64,000 nt of DNA. Origin: Schistocerca nitens (lineage: Eukaryota; Arthropoda; Insecta; Orthoptera; Acrididae). Both the position numbers and the translations under genes were made by a program. The notes below the pieces were generated by a model that was given only the letters and a program-made list of their open reading frames with translations, searched no databases and had not been told where the DNA came from. Within the stretch, counting starts at the first letter, position 1. Every line of letters starts with the position of its first letter. The stretch covers positions 1,185,769,413 to 1,185,833,412 of the forward strand of contig NC_064615.1 of assembly GCF_023898315.1 (NCBI RefSeq), in the 5' to 3' direction. Positions 23,801 through 34,076 of the stretch are shown here, piece by piece.

Positions 23801-24600
23801 TGAGACCCCCCGGCAAGCATACAGAGTGAACACTGGCCGTCTTCCCCGACCTTTCCGCTATTTCCCTAAGGGGCTCCATCGCCCACCTAACACTGGAACT
23901 CCCAATCACTAATAAACCCCTCTTGGCCCAACCGCGCCCGGTATCCGCGCAGATGTCTCGACAGCGGCGACCGTGGGTGAAGCATGTAACACCTGGGGTG
24001 TACCATGCGACGCACCCGACTCCCCACTGCCGCTACACTCCGAGGCAGCAGCCTGAAGACGGCTGACCGCGCCACCAGCACGTTCAGCTGTTCGCGAACA
24101 ATGGCCAGCTCCTCCTGCGTCCGTAAATATGTCACACATCCTATCCATCCTAAGAAACCAACAATTTACTGTAGAGAGTTAAGTAATAAACTTTTAACTA
24201 GACTGCTAATTCACTAAAGGCGGCTGATAGCTAACTAAACTGTGGTTACTAGACACTTCTTGTTGGAAACAATGAAAATAAGCACTAACTGTCTCTGGAC
24301 TGTATTCAAAAGAAACACGAAATCTATGGAACACTATTACCAGTACTCGAAAATTAAAGCTTCCTACAAGCAAAAACATACGGAAAAGTGAGAAGTAAAA
24401 AGGAAGAAAAACATAGTTAATACTTAAATTTACGTAGCTCGCAACACAGCAGATGTGAAGCAGACGGCAGTTACGACGACACTTGAAGGTATTACGTCAC
24501 TGAAAGAACGAAAATCATAAAAAACTGAACCACTAAATTAATCACAGGTAACACGGGGGATGCGGATTATAGTGTGTGACAGGCGCTCTAATTTACTTCG
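20831..24600 (-). mobile_element. CR1-type LINE, near full length, (GTAGAT)n tail
   Basis: Minus-strand element in 5'-to-3' order. There is a 5' UTR to about 24150 and an ORF1 with a coiled-coil-like start and SGNH esterase (24148-23472). The ORF2 endonuclease starts near 23350 (INVVIVNCTSVYRKVPQLLS) and ends near 22900. A linker follows at 22761-22204. RT occupies 22131-21455, with motif A FLDYRKAFDTVP and motif B/C SGVLQGNVIGPLLFTIY. The thumb and tail run to 20900 (FEYCSPVWDPY). The 3' end at 20831-20853 is a (TAGATG)n microsatellite, as CR1/L2-group LINEs have. The RT metal-binding pair reads FAGD near 21650 instead of FADD, and frames shift at about 21690 and elsewhere, so the copy is dead. 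Confidence 0.85.
23472..23960 (-). pseudogene. LINE ORF1 with SGNH/GDSL esterase-like domain
   Basis: The longest open piece, 145 codons (23909-23472), shows the hallmarks of the esterase domain known from CR1-type ORF1 proteins. They are an N-terminal IGSSSVRWAM (the GDS-type nucleophile block with Asp replaced by Ser), CLPGG as the Gly-containing block II, and HVGTNDS at about residues 61-67 as block III (GTND). The terminal Asp-x-x-His block is lost, because the frame shifts near residue 125. The upstream frame (24148-23887) resembles a coiled coil (EELAIVREQLNVLVA). In intact elements this protein binds RNA and is thought to interact with membranes or lipids. Here it is split over several frames and non-functional. 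Confidence 0.75.
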
Positions 24601-25030
24601 AGTGAGGATTTTACGGCTGGTTTACTAAAAAACTAAAACGTTCGATTTAGAGACAAAGCGATTAAATTCACTAAGGAACGTGATAAAGGCATGTTATTAT
24701 TTTCCTGCTCAAGTAACTCTTCAACTTGGTTACATAAGCTGTTTACTGGACAGTGTGGGAGAGCATAATGATATCCTTTGTTTGATAAATAATAGATTAA
24801 ATGAGAACGTGTTTAAACATGTCGCCTTAAGAGCCCTAAATGGGTTAAGGAATTTAAGATCAGTTGCGCTTCCATAGCAAGATTTTCAAAGCAAAACGAG
24901 AAAAATATTTTAATTGGCTATCAAATTTTCAAAATTCATCAAGATGAATCGCTTGCAACAGCATCGATGTTCGTCCGACATACTATAACCACGAAATCAG
25001 CACGTTGTAGGACCTCCTTTCCTTAGTACA
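24601..25030. other. Unassigned stretch
   Basis: AT-rich, no recognisable gene or repeat. It may include the distal 5' end of the CR1 LINE. Confidence 0.3.
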
Positions 25031-25031
25031 A

Positions 25032-25065
25032 TAGGCCGGCCGAAGTGGCCGAGCGGTTAAAGGCT
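25032..25065 (+). repeat. SINE head fused to Penelope-like element
   Basis: GGCCGGCCGAAGTGGCCGAG begins the family 1 SINE head (A box region). After ~33 bp the sequence passes directly into the Penelope-like frame with no body or 3' end. The frame even stays open through the head. Confidence 0.7.
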
Positions 25066-25930
25066 GTTTTTAAGGAAAATGGATACACCGAGAAACAGAT
25101 TCGTCGGGCTATGGAATTTGGACCATCTCCGGAGGCGTACGAAGAGGAACATAGGTCTGTGGCCTTTCTTCCTTATGCTGGAGGCTTATCGTTTAAGATT
25201 GGACGAATTTTAAGGAATTTTAACATTAAGAGTGTGTTCCGTCCACCTTCTAAGATTAGGGCTCTTCTCGGCTCTGTGAAGGATGATTTGGGACTTAGGA
25301 AACCCGGAGTGTACAAAATCCCGTGTCAATGTGGGAAAGCTTACGTTGGCCGTTCTATTCGCACAGTGCATGACAGGTGTGTGGAACATCGCCGTCACAC
25401 GAGGCTACAACAGCAGGAAAAATCGGCCGTAGTAGAACACTGCCTTAATGAGGGACACAAAATGAAATTTGAGGAAACTGTTGTGATTGCCAACATTTCC
25501 GGTTTTTGGAATAGTGTCTATAAAGAGGCGATTGAAATTAGGTTGGCTGATAATTTAATCAACAGAGACAATGGGTTTCCTCTTAGCAAAACGTGGAATC
25601 CCGTATTATCTCGCATCAAAACTGAACGTTCTTCGGTGCGGCATGGATTGCGATATATCGCTGCCAGCAGTGTTTCACTAAGGGCGGCGCCACCTCCCTG
25701 TTTTGTAAGGCAGAAACCGTGATGGGCGGCGCATGCGCCGTGTACTGAACGGTGGCCTATATAGGACGTCGCATTGCAATCTCGCGGGACTCATCAGCAG
25801 AAGCAGCATTTCCTGAAGATGGCGAACAGTTGGATCGCCGAAATATCGAGTCAAGCTGATTTTAGGATCCGGCAGCAAACCCGAAGAGACTTTCAAGACT
25901 TATTACGCCGGGAAAGCCTACGTAATCACG
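25066..25930 (+). mobile_element. Penelope-like retroelement, 5'-truncated (GIY-YIG half)
   Basis: The frame at 25045-25722 (225 codons, opening with GTG inside the SINE head) encodes the C-terminal half of a Penelope-like polyprotein. It contains the linker FKENGYTEKQIRRA and a GIY-YIG nuclease: GVYKIPCQCGKAYVG at residues ~88-102, with the paired Cys residues typical of PLEs, Arg/His in RCVEHRRH and the Glu in VVEHCLNEGH. It ends with NLINRDNGFPLSKTWNP. The GIY-YIG enzyme nicks the target for reverse transcription; the RT half is missing. The 3' non-coding part (25723-25930) carries the PLE-type sequence at 25811-25851. The surviving frame is unbroken, so truncation is probably fairly recent, or occurred at insertion. 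There is no ATG near its start and it is not expected to be translated. Confidence 0.8.
25811..25851 (+). ncRNA. Hammerhead-ribozyme-like motif in Penelope 3' region
   Basis: CCTGAAGAT is followed by a 5-bp stem (GGCGA / TCGCC) and then GAAA. This is the CUGANGA-stem II-GAAA order of a hammerhead core, which is known to occur in terminal repeats of Penelope-like elements. An extra T lies between core and stem, and I could not pair helix I or helix III convincingly. It may be a degenerate or look-alike motif. Confidence 0.3.
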
Positions 25931-27674
25931 ACAAAATATTATATTTAAAGGGTGTATTAGTAAGTTCTGTGTTCCCAAATTACTTAACAGAAGAATATTA
26001 CGCCATGGTTCCTGAATTCGGTTATCACTCGCATGTGAAAGATCACTGATTGAGGGAAGAAGAAGAAAAAATGAGCGCGGAGTTAGCAAGATGACTGGGA
26101 CTGTTGTAGGTATTCGACTGCACGACGAATGTGTGGCTGGCTGGCTGGCTGGCGCATCTCACAGCACAGCTGCGATGGCGTCAGTGGGAGGTGGGGCACG
26201 ACTTTCCAGTCCGTAGGGCAGGTGTAACGTTTACCTTACAGATGTCAGTTCGTTGTAAAGCTACAATACATATTTTCTGCTCGAATTTGGAGGCTTCTTA
26301 AAGAGCAAAGAAACCACATGCTCACATTCTGCTATCAACTATCCTGCGAAAGTCATTTTCGTTCACGAGATCCAGAAGGTTGCCTAGGTAGGAGTCACAT
26401 TTCATGTCTTCGTGTTTTTAGTTTTGTAAGAATTATTATTTTATTTCCAGGTCCTTTGCATCTGAGCTTAAACACATTTGTTGATATGCAGGTAATGCAA
26501 AACATTCTCGAGCAGTTGAAATGTTGAGCGCTGTGAGACATCGCTTTTAGCTCCCGAAGGAACAGACGGTGCAGCTGCGTACTGGGAGATCACGTCCTGG
26601 GGAAAATTGTTAAGAAACGCACTTGAAACATAGCAGACAAATTCGTATGCTGTTTTCATTTACTGTCGAATCGATTCTGCAGTGAGAGGTTGACAACGGT
26701 TCAGATTTCATTCGCAATGTTTTTGTTAAAGGACATCGGATCACAGTGAGTGTTCATACTGAGCTCTATGTAGCCTTACTTCCTTTCATTCAACACGGTG
26801 CTGGATTCACTTGCTTTTCTGTACGATATTTGGAGGGGGATGGGGGGGAAGGGGGTGAAGGCCCCGCGCACTGGATTTGGCAAAGGGAAGAAAGAAGAAA
26901 GAGCGTCCCTCAGCCATCATTGCAGACCAGTGCCTCGCATGTTGTCTTCACGGAAGTCGCGACGCCAGGGGGCGAGCCGCTGGGGGGGGGGGATGTTGAG
27001 GCGGGTTATTGCGCAGTTTTACAGCCCAGCCTCGATCAGTGGCCGAGATGTGATGCAATGCTTTCTCACGTTTTGTCGAAAGCTTTGTCAAGATAAGCAA
27101 CGGAAACACGGCTTGTAGGAAACAGCGACCCAGCCAGTCTCGCGAGCGCCTTTGGAATACTCGTGTGGGGCTCTATGCTGAGCACGAGAACGGGCCACTG
27201 GTAAAATATTCAGTGACATGACGGGGATAGAGCTGAAGCGGTCATTTTTTATAAGTGGAAGGCATTTTGTTATTTGATTGGTGTTTATCACGACACATTG
27301 TGTTGGTGGGAGGGACCTCGCTACTGGGCTGCCATGTTCCACATTTTCCAGCACTGGCTGGTAGGTACTGCTCGGTCGGAAAATATAGTAGGCATAAGAA
27401 TCAGCTAAAATTATAGGAGGCGGTGGTTAGGAAGGAAGGTGAGTCGATAGGAGGAGTCTGTGCGAAGCCAGGAAGGAGATCACGCCAGAGGAGTCGGTAG
27501 CGAGACACGGAAGAGAGCAGAAACACACCCTTGTCCACAGTCTGAGAGCCAGCGGCAGCGGTCACCGTGGCAGTCGGCGAACAGTTTATGGTGAGCATAA
27601 ATAACAGCACCAGTAGAATTCTGTACAGTCACCTGTCTCAGGTACAGCACTGCTGTGTGTGTGTGTGTGTGAAA
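25931..27674. other. Unassigned stretch with simple repeats
   Basis: No gene recognised. A (GGCT)n run lies near 26136-26153, G-rich tracts near 26834-26856 and 26983-26992, and (GT)n at 27654-27671. An 88-codon minus-strand frame at 27354-27088 has no motif I can name and no start or splice context, so I do not call it. Confidence 0.35.
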
Positions 27675-27676
27675 TA

Positions 27677-29387
27677 CACACCGAAGAGCTAAAGAAACTG
27701 GTACACCTGTCTAATATCGTGTAGGTCCCGCAGATGTGCCGCAACACGTGACGTGCACTCGACTAACGTCTGAAGCAGTGCCGGAGGGAACTGACACCCT
27801 GAATCCCGCACGGCTGTCCATAAATCAGTAAGACTACGAGGGGGTGGATATCTCTTCTGAACAGCGCGTTGCAGGGTATCACAATATGCTCAACAATGTT
27901 CGTGTCTGGGGATTTTGGTGGCCAGCCGAACTGTTTAAACTCTTCCTGGAACCACTCTGTAGCAATTCTAGACGTGTGGGGTGTCGCATTATCCCACTGG
28001 AATTCCCCACTCCGTCGGAATGTACAATGGACATGACTGGATGCAGATGATCAGACAGGATGCTTACGTGCGTGTCACCTGTCAGAGTCGTATCGAGACG
28101 TATCTGGGTGCCCGTATCACTCCAACTGCACACACCCCACACTATTACAGAGCCTCCACCAACTTGAACAGTCCTCTGCTGACATGCAAGGTCCACGGAT
28201 TCGTGAGATTGTCTCCATACCCATGCACGTCCATCAACTCGATACAATTTGAAACGAGGGAACATTTTTCCAGTCATCAACAGTACTATGTCGGTGTTGA
28301 TGGGTCCAGGCGAGGCGTAAAGCATTCTGCAATGCAGTCGTCAAGGGTACACGAGTGGGCTTCGCCTCCGAAAGCCCATATCGTTAATGTTTCGTTCCAC
28401 AGTTCACACGCTGACACTTGATAGCCCATTATCGAAAGATTAGATTAGATTAGATTAATACATGTTCCATAGATCATGAATACGACACTTCGTAATGATG
28501 TGGAACGTGTCGGTTAATAAAAGATGTCTGTACAAGATATTACATTACACAAAATATTGCATGACATAATGCTTAAGAAGTTGTTTTTTTTTTTCTTTGT
28601 CCCCCTTAATTTATATCTAAAAATTCAGCCAATGAGTAGGAGTTGTCATCTAGAAATTCTTTTAACTTATTTTTAAATGTTAGTTGGCTATCTGTCAGGC
28701 TTTTGATGCTGTTTGGTAGGTGACCAAAGACTTTTGTGGCAGCATAATTTACCCCTTTCTGTGCCAAAGTCAGATTTAACCCTGCATAGTGAAGATCATC
28801 CTTTCTCCTGGTGTTATAGCTATGCACACTGCTATTACTTTTGACCTGGGCTGGATTATTAACAACAAATTTCATAAGTGAATATATATACTGTGAGGTT
28901 ACTGTGAGGATCCCTAGATCCTTAAATAGATGTCTGCAGGATGACCGTGGGTGGGCAATTTGCGGCAATTTGCGTAAGGGTTGCACTTCCGTTACGTCGA
29001 ACGATTCTCTTCAGTCGTCTTTGGTCTCGCTCTTGCAGGATCCCTTTCGGGCCGCAGCGATGTCGGAGATTTAATGCTTTACCCGATTCCTGATATTCAC
29101 TGTACACTCCTGACATGGTCGTTCGGCAAAATCACCACTTTATCGCTATCTCGGACATGCTGTGTTCCATCACTCGTGCGCCGACCGTAACACCACGTTC
29201 AAACTCACTTAAATCTTGTTAACCTCTTGTTTACCTGCCATTGTAGCAGCAGTAACCGATCTAACAACTGCGCCAGATACTTGTTGTCTTATATAGGCGT
29301 TGCGGACCGCAGTGCCGAATCCTGCCTGTTTACATTCCTCTGTATTGGAATATGCATGCCTATACCAGTTTCTTTGGCATTTCAGTG
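27677..29387 (-). mobile_element. Tc1-type transposon with TIRs, interrupted by a LINE
   Basis: The termini match as inverted repeats: CACACCGAAGAGCTAAAGAA at 27677 and, on the minus strand from 29387, CACTGAAATGCCAAAGAAAC. Both continue into ACTGGTA. TA dinucleotides flank both ends (27675-27676 and 29388-29389). The minus-strand transposase starts with an N-terminal region at 29116-28940 (GKALNLRHRCG ... RRLKRIVRRNGSATLTQIA). It resumes after the LINE insert at 28430-27690 with GRAWVWRQSHESVD, GGGSVIVWGVCSW and LSDHLHPVMSIVHSDG. Frames are shifted and the catalytic blocks are decayed, so it is dead. Confidence 0.85.
28437..28935 (-). mobile_element. LINE 3' end (CR1/L2-like) inserted in the Tc1 element
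   Basis: Minus-strand 3' end of a non-LTR element. The C-terminal ORF2 tail runs from about 28945 to 28606 (SSCRHLFKDLGILTVTSQYI ... LMKFVVNN). A 3' UTR and a (TAATC)n tail follow at 28437-28458 (GATTAGATTAGATTA on the plus strand). It is related to the tail of the 16.6-19.5 kb LINE. It is 5'-truncated, as is usual, and splits the Tc1 transposase gene, so it arrived after the Tc1 element. I could not fix a TSD. Confidence 0.8.
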
Positions 29388-29890
29388 TATATAGGGTGTT
29401 TGAAAATTAATATGTGGGTCATAAGGCTTTCTACCATGTACTACATTCTAACTGCAGCTATAAATTATATATCAAATGAAAGACGAATTCAAACAGCTTT
29501 TCGTAGAAGTGTTCAGTGTGAGCACGATCCACCACACAACGAATCGATAGGCAAGGCCTTCCCAAACAAAGATTACAGTGTCTGGAATAATTACTTCAAC
29601 AGTGCTGCTCCTAAAGTGAGGTAGATCAGCTGGTAGCGGAAGCACACACGCAGAGGTAAAAACTGCACTGCGCCAGATCGTGTGTGGACGTGGAGGTGAT
29701 GGAAGAAAAGCTGTGTGACCACCCGACCTCTTGCTACAGCAGTCGCGTACAGTGTGGTTAACGCAAATGTGTACCCAGCTATGCCAGTCATTCGGTGCAC
29801 CATCTAGCCACCAAATAAAGTTCTGTGGTTCAGCTTCTTCCAATACATGTTTGAAATCGGTGGTAGGCATAAAACGTCGTTCGAAATAGT
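29388..29890 (-). pseudogene. Fossil mariner-like transposase, C-terminal part
   Basis: Abuts the Tc1 end. It begins at 29393 with AGGGTGTTTGAAAA, the terminal sequence type of grasshopper mariner-like elements; compare GAAACACCCTGAATA at 37702, in the opposite orientation. The minus-strand frame shows LDGAPNDWHSWV (the DGAPxH motif with the second catalytic Asp) and a decayed C-terminal EGLAYRFVVWW block. Related pieces lie at 37206 and possibly 44530. Broken by frameshifts; dead. Confidence 0.6.
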
Positions 29891-30567
29891 TCTGAATACG
29901 TTCTCAGAAATTATTTTTAAGAATTATTTAGGGGCCCATTCGAAGTGTGAATAGTTGTGAAAATATATTTGACCTCTTTGCAAAAAATAGTCCTGAGCTT
30001 ATAGGGGCAAAATGCCGTTCATGGCGAACAGTCACCACAAGGTTGCGAGAGTAAGTACATACATACATACATACATCAAAGCACAGGAAAAATAAAAGCA
30101 AGCGGATAATAGTTCGCTTGACGCCTCCCTAAGAGACTGTCTTGACTGCTTCCTACCTGACTGTTTACTTATTAAACTGCTGACCCCCTCGAGAGCGAGG
30201 TCGCACAAGGCCAATGATGTTTACGGCATTCGAAGTCCTACATATTGTCTACCAAGCAACCACACTTTTGGCTGCTGATGACAACGGGGGGTGGGACTGG
30301 AGGTGCTGAACAAAGCGAGCACAGTGTGGGCCGAACCGCTTAGTCGGCGAGTAGCTCACAGCAGTGCCGCAGTGCTAGTGGTGTTGAGCAATGGCAACGA
30401 TAAACAACGTAAACATTGCATTATATCTGCAACAGATGCCAAAGCTGACACTTGGTCAGAAAGGCACCTAAGAAAATTCGCAGACTTAGAAACAAGTGCC
30501 AGATGAAACATTAGCGTTTCTGCAAGATGAGTCAGTGCTATATGTTATGCTGTATACGCTCGACTGT
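29891..30567. other. Unassigned stretch with (CATA)n
   Basis: A (CATA)n microsatellite lies at about 30057-30076. The region abuts the possible TSD (GGAAG, 30568-30572) of the large inverted-repeat structure. No gene recognised. Confidence 0.35.
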
Positions 30568-30787
30568 GGAAGCAATGTACAGTCTTAGACATAAAAACTG
30601 ACCGCCGGCAAGCCGCCACAGAGACTAAGTCCGAGTCGTTCACTTAAGGTGGCCAAAAAAACTGACCGCCCCTGACAACTCTAAGTCCCGCCATCTGCAC
30701 AATCTGGCAACAATGTAAGATGCGGAAGTGTTAGGAGGAAGTGTTCTCTACTTCCGAGATGTTCTGGGATTGTGTGAGCCCGTGGTC

Positions 30788-30794
30788 TCTCTCT

Positions 30795-30838
<44 letters not shown>
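30788..30838 (+). repeat. (CT)n followed by ~50-nt poly-T tract
   Basis: Sits in the left arm exactly where the right arm has a tRNA-like segment. Both arms share GAGCCCGTGGTCT immediately before it and ACATTTCGGC after it. It is probably an expanded simple repeat. Confidence 0.8.
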
Positions 30839-30840
<2 letters not shown>

Positions 30841-32405
30841 AACATTTCGGCACTCGTCTAAAGTTACGAGTGTGATTGAACATCGAAGATGATTCGCTTC
30901 ACATTCTACCCACCAGCAATAACAAGTATTCCAGAAACAATTCCGCAGAGCAGCTCGTGGCTGCTTCGCGATCAGAACAGCTTACGCTCGAGCGTTTCCT
31001 CGCGCTGCAGCGGCTACCGGTCACCGGCCAGACGCCACCCGCCGCCTGAAATCCGGCGCCGCCCATGTGAACGCGGTGCGACGCTGTCAGTGTATGTATC
31101 AACTGTCATTTTCAGATTTGAAGTTCTAGTTATAATCTTGCAGTTAAGCATGGGATTTTGTATATTTGAAAATCATGAACTACGGTTAAGCATTGTAAGT
31201 GGAAAAAGGTGTAACATCTGCGACACAACGTTTACTTTTGGTATAACAGAGCGGTGAATGCAGAGGAGGCAGCTAGAAAGATTTGAATTGTGTGTGGAGC
31301 AAGTGCTTTTCGGAAAAATACGCCAGAAAAAGATATTCTTGTTTCAACAAAGATCGTTCTGACATGAATGATTTTCCACGTTAAGGAAGTCTCGGGTGAT
31401 GGATTACCATTTAACCATCATGTGACATTTCCATTCAACAGGCAAAGTTCAGAAGTCTGGTGTAGGAGTGCTGCATGCTCTAATCCGAAACAACAAAAAT
31501 CAACCGAGTGACAATTATTGAACGTCATCAGGTCGCTCATTGAGCATTCCTATGCAGAACTGTTACTGGTGACGTGTTATGATGCCTTTGTCGTTAACTT
31601 CCTAAGAAGAAATGAAAGGCTGAGCCCCACCAAAATACATAAACTCGAGCAAAGAGTAGTGTGAACATAATATTTTACATCTGATAGCTCCAAAAGTGTG
31701 TTTTGGGCTACGAATTCTGCCCCAAGGGGTGTGTGCATCACAACTGGAATTTGTTGCCAACAACCGAAACTCCTTTCGGTCGCAGTGTAAGAAAATCGAT
31801 CAACAAAACTACATCACCTGTTCTACTGCATGATAACGCACTGTGTTGATTTGAGAAACAAAAGTATCCGCGAGATTGATAGGAAAGTCGTCTCTCAGGC
31901 ACTTGTATTGATAGGGAAGTCCTCTCTCAAGCACTCGTCCCTCTCGTCATATACTCGTAAAATTTTACCTTTCCCGCTGTTGATCGATCAATCGTCAAGG
32001 CAATTCATTTCTAGACGAAAATACTCTTCAAACTTCCCTAGTTTAATGACATCGTTAGAACCAGTAGGTTTCTACGGGAGTAGAATTTGTAAACAACTTT
32101 AGCATTGTCAGATTGTTTTAGAAATCGTGAAAGAAAATTCTGCTGCTGATTAATTTCTCTTTGATGATTACTGTTGCGCTCAGTAAACTAATGAAAATCG
32201 CAATTAAAATATTCACTCTACTAATACAAATTAAATTCAGCTTACTATAAAATCTTCACGACGGCAGTCTATCTTAATAAAGCATTAAGTATCTGTAAGA
32301 CGACTGAGCCTATTTTAACACGTAGGATATTAGCGACATTTGACCGCGAAAAGATCTATATTTACTTCCTTTCCTCTATCATTCCCAAGTATTATGAAAA
32401 TGTGG

Positions 32406-32604
32406 GCCGGCCGTGGTGGCCGAGCGGTTCTAGACGCTTCAGTCCGGAACCGCGCGACTGTTACGGTCGCAGGTTCGAATCCTGCCTCGGGCATGGATGT
32501 GAGTGATGTCCTTAGGTTAGTTAGGTTTAAGTAGTTCTAAGTTCTAGGGGACTGATGACCTGAGATGTTAAGTCCCATAGTGCTCAGAGCCATTTGCACC
32601 ATTT
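32406..32604 (+). repeat. tRNA-derived SINE, family 1, inside left arm
   Basis: Full-length plus-strand copy with A and B boxes at the 5' end. Perfect 11-bp TSDs (TGAAAATGTGG) lie at 32395-32405 and 32605-32615. It is absent from the right arm at the equivalent site (~39410), but the fragment at 1892-2309 carries the same insertion. Confidence 0.93.
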
Positions 32605-33000
32605 TGAAAATGTGGCAGTTCATAGATATAACTATGTACTCACAACAACAAAAAATATGTCGGCAGAAAACAAAAGTGGCATTATGAATTTGGCGGTACC
32701 GTAAGGTTGTCGCTTTGACACTAAGGATTACTAAAAGTAGGAAGGCGAATTTTGCTCGAGCGTTGTCTTACGATTCCCTTATTGAATTTGTATCTGCCTG
32801 CTTGTAGCTCTGCTACAAAGGAATTAAAAATCTGACTTTCAGCGAGTCTCGAAAGGCGAACGAAAGCAGCTTGCACCTGGTAGCTAAGCATATTACCTGG
32901 GAACTGGTTTTTTCCTAAAGTGGGTAGACATCCTTTTGACCTTGAAGTGTTGACAAATGTCAGTCAGACGTGTGCCGTTGATGTAAGTGTTTCGGTGTGT

Positions 33001-33740
33001 TGAATTTGTACCAGTGATTTTTCTATAGGTTTTTTTCTGCCCCAAATAGAGATATGACGTCTCCTTTTAGTATTTTCACGTCATCTTGGTGAATTTTGCT
33101 CATAGATTTTTCGAATGTGTTACAGAATGTTTCGACATTTTCGGTATTTTTCTTATTTTCGATGTTGGTGGGGGCATGTGCATTGATGAGAGTATATTTT
33201 TTACCGAGGCCCTGAATGAGAATAGTCATAAGTCGATTGTTGATGGGTGGGGTTTCTTTGACAGAGTTGATGATAGATCTGTGTTTGAGAAATGCCACGC
33301 CGAAGAGTGGTGCACATTTCGCTACCTTTTGTTGCATTTTGCTCTTGAAGATGCAATGGTTTCCGTAATGCAAGGTTTCATTGTCAGTTAGCCGTTGTTC
33401 TTGAAGAGCAAGAATGACAATTGTCGGTCGATTTCTTATGTGAGATTATTTAGCTTTCGTGTTTGGATCAATGTATCGATGTTTAGTTTTCAAATGCATG
33501 TTTTCTGCTTGTAGGGAAATTTACCAGAGATCTTCGATATTCTCTGCCGTGCTAGCCTGGACTCCCCAGAATCCGAAAATCCAGCTGCCGCCTGTCGACA
33601 GGCGGGCTGTGTACCACCTGGGGTAAAGTTGACTTTGCTTGCACAGTTCATGTTTGCTTGTGTTTCATTGGCTTGGCCTGGGTGATACCAGGACCGGACA
33701 GGACCAGAGGGTGTTGAAGCCTTTGGAAGCAAATATTTTC
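33001..33740 (-). mobile_element. LINE endonuclease fragment
   Basis: A minus-strand frame at 33373-33023 reads as part of an apurinic-like endonuclease: APLFGVAFLKHRSII, then NNRLMTILIQG, YTLINAHAPTNIENKK, and VKILKGDVISLFG where GDFN would be expected. This is the enzyme that starts target-primed reverse transcription in LINEs. The upstream part (33732-33490) keeps an open frame that may be the 5' portion. No RT follows, because the copy is cut off near 33001. The TLINAHAPT style suggests an RTE-type or related LINE. Confidence 0.65.
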
Positions 33741-33926
33741 AGCCGAGCTCATTGAGCTAACAGACGGTGACCAGAGTAGCGGTGATTTTCACTCAGACTT
33801 GTCTGGATTTTGGGTTCAGCGGATTAAGAAGCCGTTCAGGATTGTTTTAGTATTTGGTTCACCCCAAGTATTTGATTTCCTCGGCACCACCCATATGGGG
33901 GAGGTTTTCCCCTATCCGCCACACGG

Positions 33927-33953
33927 AATTATTATTATTATTATTATTATTAT
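33927..33953 (+). repeat. (ATT)n microsatellite
   Basis: Nine consecutive ATT units, in non-coding DNA between a LINE fragment and Tc1 copy A. Confidence 0.9.
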
Positions 33954-34076
33954 GTCATCAGCAAATCCGATATGATATATCTTCCCACCACTGAAATAGA
34001 TGTCTATTGCTCGATTCAATATTTCCATCACATAAATATGGTTTATAATAACGTTACATTGCTGCTAGTAGACATA

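Larger units (their letters stand above)
30573..32880 (+). repeat. Left arm of a 10.7-kb inverted-repeat structure
   Basis: From 30573 (CAATGTACAGTCTTAGACAT) to 32880 this arm is repeated in inverted orientation at 39141-41260. The only large differences by eye are a SINE (32406-32604, left arm only) and a polypyrimidine tract replacing a tRNA-like segment. An 80-90 codon frame (left 31830-32102, right 39964-39713) is shared between arms and stays open, with NKS/NKT ... IDRKVVSQALVLIGKSS and FYGSRICKQL. I cannot name that protein. GGAAG flanks the structure at 30568-30572 and 41261-41265, a possible TSD. Arm length excludes ordinary MITEs. It could be one element with very long terminal inverted repeats, or a palindromic duplication. 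Confidence 0.7.

Noticed and set aside
27088-27354. 88-codon minus-strand frame
   Set aside because: No recognised family, no splice or promoter context, and single-exon chance length.
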